From assembly GCF_900142955.1 (NCBI RefSeq), contig NZ_FRCP01000005.1, positions 558,001 to 622,000 on the forward strand: 64,000 bases of DNA, given 5' to 3'. Both the position numbers and the translations under genes were made by a program. Position 1 is the first letter of the stretch; every line of letters begins with the position of its first letter. Shown one piece after another: positions 61,022-64,000 of the stretch. Source of the stretch: Anaerosporobacter mobilis DSM 15930 (lineage in GTDB: Bacteria > Bacillota > Clostridia > Lachnospirales > Lachnospiraceae). The notes under the pieces were generated by a model. It was not told the DNA's origin. It saw nothing but the letters and a program-made list of their open reading frames with translations, and made no database searches.

Positions 61022-62281
61022 TTATTCTTTTTCTTGTATCTTAAGGCTGATCATGCTAATAGTAAATAATACTATCATGAATGCTAGAAAGACTAGCGTA
61101 TATTGTGTAAATGCTCCCTTCTTACCAGTCATAAACATCTCCGTTGACTTAATAAACCATCTCTGAGGAGTAAACATAGATATTCTCTCAATTGTTGATC
61201 CTGGTATAACTGGAAAGTATAATCCTGCAAGCAAACTTGTGAATGACCAGAGAGTAAAAGAAAAGAAAATCGTACCTAAAAAATTATTGAAAAGAACCCC
61301 GATTACTAAACTAATAAAATTGAATAAAATACCTTGTAATAAAACCATTCCTAAAAAGGCACTATAAGGAATGCCTACATTCGTTCCCATAGTCAAAGCA
61401 ATTCCGACCCCAAATACAATCACTTGTATTATAGCTGTTAAAAGAATCAAACATACTTTAACCATAATATAGCATCGGTTTGTAGTAAGCGATAATTTTA
61501 CTCTATTAATTGTTCGATTCTCATTTTCTTTAATTAATATATCTACAATAAAAACTCCGCTAAACACAAAGCTAATAATTAAAAAAGATAGTGCATATCC
61601 TATTCTTGATCTATCATTCTGTTGTCTTTCATTTAATACAACGCTATCCTCATCCTTCAACATAATGACGTTTTTATCTAACTCTTCTTCTGCCATCTTG
61701 TTTAATACAGTTTCTATGTTACCTCCATTCTTTACAGCAGTCTCGTATGCGTTGTGAATCTTACTACAATACCATTCAATATTAGTTTCTAGTAATCCAA
61801 TTCGACTATCATCATAACCTTTTATAATTTTGATTGGTGCCTCTTCTCCCTTATCAAGCGCATCTAAGAAATCTTCCGGTATATAAAGAATCGCCCTTAT
61901 TGTAGAAGACTCCATCGTTTTCTTTGCATCTTTTAAAATATCCTCATAGGATTCCTTCTCAGGTTCTTTACTATTATTAACCAGATATAATTTATATGTA
62001 TTCGTCTGTGCTAACTCTTGAAGCAAATATGATGAAACATCTGATTCACTATAATCATATACTTTTACTGTCAATTTTATATTTTCCATATCAGCTGTAT
62101 CACTAATACTTTTCCATTCCATTATTCTATTGGTCTGCTCTCCCCCTTCTTTTGCAATGGAGCTATCCCCGTGCATTATTATTACAGCCAAAATCGGAAT
62201 GAGAAATATACAGCATAGATACCCCTTGCTTCTAAGCAGAAGTTTTATATTTGTCTTCAGCATTACTAGGAAACCTCTCAT
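61022..62281 (-). CDS. ABC-2 type exporter permease 1
   Basis: The protein has 419 aa: one N-terminal helix, a large extracytoplasmic domain (about residues 40-225), and five C-terminal helices, the pattern of YhgE/Lnr-type ABC-2 permeases. It pairs with the next permease upstream and the ATPase at 63368. The gap to the upstream gene is 2 bp and to the kinase gene 38 bp, so it is one operon. Export of an amphipathic antibiotic or lipid is likely, by family analogy. Confidence 0.88.
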   Translation of the reverse strand: MRGFLVMLKTNIKLLLRSKGYLCCIFLIPILAVIIMHGDSSIAKEGGEQTNRIMEWKSISDTADMENIKLTVKVYDYSESDVSSYLLQELAQTNTYKLYLVNNSKEPEKESYEDILKDAKKTMESSTIRAILYIPEDFLDALDKGEEAPIKIIKGYDDSRIGLLETNIEWYCSKIHNAYETAVKNGGNIETVLNKMAEEELDKNVIMLKDEDSVVLNERQQNDRSRIGYALSFLIISFVFSGVFIVDILIKENENRTINRVKLSLTTNRCYIMVKVCLILLTAIIQVIVFGVGIALTMGTNVGIPYSAFLGMVLLQGILFNFISLVIGVLFNNFLGTIFFSFTLWSFTSLLAGLYFPVIPGSTIERISMFTPQRWFIKSTEMFMTGKKGAFTQYTLVFLAFMIVLFTISMISLKIQEKE

Positions 62282-62283
62282 GA

Positions 62284-63366
62284 CTACTCCTCCATTTCCC
62301 TTTTTATTAATAGCACACTTGCTAAACTACATATAACAATCATTCCTATTAATATACAAACAGCCGGTAAGGCATAACTACTATGTCCCATTGTTCTGAA
62401 CTCCACAAGGGTTCGATTAACATAATACATAGGTGATAACTTAACGAATATGTCAGGTGCAGTATTCATCATATAATTCTGAAAACTACCGCCATAGAAT
62501 CCCATAAACCACACACTTGAGAATACTATAATTACACTTACAGCCAGATTTTTAACAATGTGTAAGGCTAGAATACCATATGCTGAAGATGCCACTGCTA
62601 ATAGAAATAGAATCCCAATCGTTTCCGGATAATTGCCAAATCGGTTGCCGACTATAATATGTGACAACACCATTGCACCTATCAATTCTATTGATATACC
62701 TAATGTACAAGGAATTAGCTTCGCCAAATATACTTTAAAGTTCGAAACTCTAGCCACCTGCATTCTTCTAATGATACGATTCTTCCTCTCACTACCAACT
62801 ACCATAGAAATCGTTACTACACCACACATCGCGAAATATGTAAGTTCAATGATCCCATAATAGTCAAAGGATGATGGCATTGGTATAACATCAATAGTAA
62901 CGATCTCACTATAGCTCACTTTCTTTTTTTCAATATCCATTTTAGAAATATTTTGCATCTCTTCAAACATTGTAGTGATGACATTCTCTATTATACCTAG
63001 CTGATTTTTATATTTATTATATTCATATATAGTATAAGAATCGCTACCTATTAGTAGAAAGGCTGCGATATCATTATTCTTAATTACTGACTCTATCTGA
63101 GTTTCATCAACTTGGTACCTATTAATCTCTATACCTTCCATACTATTTTCATTTTTCATCTGGTCTAGAAACCCTTTATATGGGGAGTCATCATCAACGG
63201 AATAAGCAATCTGCATCGTATCTGTCTCCGAATAGATATGTAACATATCTTCAAACACACCAGACAAAACCCACATAACACCCACTGGTGCCAACATCAT
63301 ACTGATTATCAGTACTTTATTTCTTAGAATTAATTTGAGATTATTCTTTATGGAAGTAAATAGCAT
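62284..63366 (-). CDS. ABC-2 type exporter permease 2
   Basis: The protein has 360 aa with the same topology: one N-terminal helix, an extracytoplasmic domain (about 45-170) and five helices. It starts 1 bp after the ATPase stop and has 2 bp to the next permease. A pair of ABC-2 permeases with separate genes matches LnrM/LnrN of the linearmycin exporter. Confidence 0.88.
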   Translation of the reverse strand: MLFTSIKNNLKLILRNKVLIISMMLAPVGVMWVLSGVFEDMLHIYSETDTMQIAYSVDDDSPYKGFLDQMKNENSMEGIEINRYQVDETQIESVIKNNDIAAFLLIGSDSYTIYEYNKYKNQLGIIENVITTMFEEMQNISKMDIEKKKVSYSEIVTIDVIPMPSSFDYYGIIELTYFAMCGVVTISMVVGSERKNRIIRRMQVARVSNFKVYLAKLIPCTLGISIELIGAMVLSHIIVGNRFGNYPETIGILFLLAVASSAYGILALHIVKNLAVSVIIVFSSVWFMGFYGGSFQNYMMNTAPDIFVKLSPMYYVNRTLVEFRTMGHSSYALPAVCILIGMIVICSLASVLLIKREMEE

Positions 63367-63367
63367 C

Positions 63368-64000
63368 TTAGAATCCTCCCTCCGTATAATCTCTTAATTT
63401 CTTACCCGTCAAAGTTAGGAAAACTTTCTCTAGCGACATCGATTCACATGGTTGGTCCGATACCATCTTCACTAATTCTTCCTTGGTTCCAATAGCAATG
63501 ATTTTCCCATTATCCATAATCGCTACTCTTGTACAGATTGCTTCAATCTCCTCCATGTAATGACTTGTATAGATTACCGTAGCTCCCGCCTTATTTGTCT
63601 CCCTGATTTTCTCTAGAATAAAATTACGTGATTGCGGATCAATTCCTACAGTTGGCTCATCGAATATCAATAGCTCAGGCTTATGACCTATGGCACAAGC
63701 AATATTAAGTCTTCTTTTCATTCCCCCAGAAAAATTCTTAGCAAACCCTTCCCTTTTATCTTCTAGTCCCACAAAGCGAAGTGATTCTTCCACCCTCTGC
63801 TTTAATTCTTTTCCCTTCAAACCATACAAGGAAGTAAATAACTCTACATTCTCCCATGCTTTTAAATTCCCATGAATTGCAAGCTCTTGAGGGATATACC
63901 CCAGTTTTGCTTTTACCTTATTCATGTCTTTCTTTGTATCATATCCAAACAATTGAATATTCCCCATTGTTGGCTTCTTAATGGAACAAACCATATTCAT
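63368..64000 (-). CDS. ABC-2 exporter ATPase, C-terminal part (runs off right edge)
   Basis: At least 210 codons are visible; the N-terminus with Walker A lies outside the window, so the ATG at 64000 is not the start. Q-loop LGYIPQELAIHGNL, signature NFSGGMKRRLNIA, Walker B LLIFDEPTVGID and the H-loop in YTSHYMEE are present. The C-terminal extension with SLEKVFLTLTGKK is typical of drug/lantibiotic exporters. It is first in the ATPase-permease-permease-kinase-regulator operon, as far as can be seen. Confidence 0.93.
   Translation of the reverse strand: MNMVCSIKKPTMGNIQLFGYDTKKDMNKVKAKLGYIPQELAIHGNLKAWENVELFTSLYGLKGKELKQRVEESLRFVGLEDKREGFAKNFSGGMKRRLNIACAIGHKPELLIFDEPTVGIDPQSRNFILEKIRETNKAGATVIYTSHYMEEIEAICTRVAIMDNGKIIAIGTKEELVKMVSDQPCESMSLEKVFLTLTGKKLRDYTEGGF

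Noticed and set aside
1..64000. CRISPR arrays, tRNA or rRNA genes, insertion sequences, prophage
   Set aside because: No regularly spaced repeats, transposase, integrase or phage genes, and no cloverleaf sequence with GGTTCRANYCY was seen.

Overview
The window looks like chromosomal DNA of a low-GC, anaerobic, plant-polysaccharide-fermenting Firmicute of the Lachnospiraceae (Clostridium cluster XIVa, similar to Lachnoclostridium phytofermentans). That placement is an inference from gene content: pyruvate formate-lyase, clostridial SufCBDSU, YesN/YesM-type sugar sensing, GH36 and GH2 enzymes, AT-rich intergenic DNA and strong AGGAGG-type ribosome binding sites. All but two of the 47 protein genes (including one 26-codon gene) are on the minus strand. 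I saw no rRNA, tRNA, insertion sequence, phage or CRISPR array.

Layout from left to right. 1-4.1 kb: N-terminus of a Tet(M)-type ribosomal-protection GTPase behind a structured leader, a membrane-anchored alpha/beta hydrolase, a chemotaxis receptor and a small membrane protein. 4.2-12.8 kb: an mglBAC galactose-type ABC importer preceded by response regulator, sensor kinase and membrane-anchored sugar-binding protein, which together resemble the XylFII-LytS-YesN three-part sugar sensor. 13-20.2 kb: a redox/stress island with three Cys-type glutathione peroxidases, an OhrR-like regulator, an RclA-like flavoprotein, two Rrf2 regulators, a YwnB-like protein and a TetR/methyltransferase pair. 20.5-31.7 kb: HAD phosphatase, enolase, ZIP metal transporter, pflB-pflA, a beta-glucoside PTS with 6-phospho-beta-glucosidase, and an RpiR regulator.

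31.9-41 kb: an unannotated 26-aa membrane miniprotein, ahpC with an AhpF-like reductase whose domains are in swapped order, gpmA, and the suf iron-sulfur operon headed by a DtxR-like regulator with a C-terminal Cys cluster. 41.2-46.7 kb: siroheme nitrite/sulfite reductase, SelO, an S8 protease and a small orphan. 46.7-59 kb: a galactomannan-type locus (alpha-galactosidase, beta-mannosidase, AraC regulator, ABC importer and its YesM/YesN sensor). 59.2-64 kb: an ABC-2 exporter with a two-component system, resembling the LnrLMN/LnrJK arrangement; its ATPase runs off the right edge.

The most interesting signals are regulatory. (1) A GTTAG-N6-CTAAC palindrome, or close variants, lies at or just after the predicted transcription starts of eno, ahpC, gpmA, the 26-aa gene and (with N4) the ZIP gene, with a related 16-bp palindrome on the promoter of the suf regulator. 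(2) TGTAA-N9-TTACA operators lie on the promoters of the YwnA-like Rrf2 gene, of ywnB (two copies) and of rclA, defining a small regulon. (3) Several leaders and intercistronic gaps hold long, clean hairpins.
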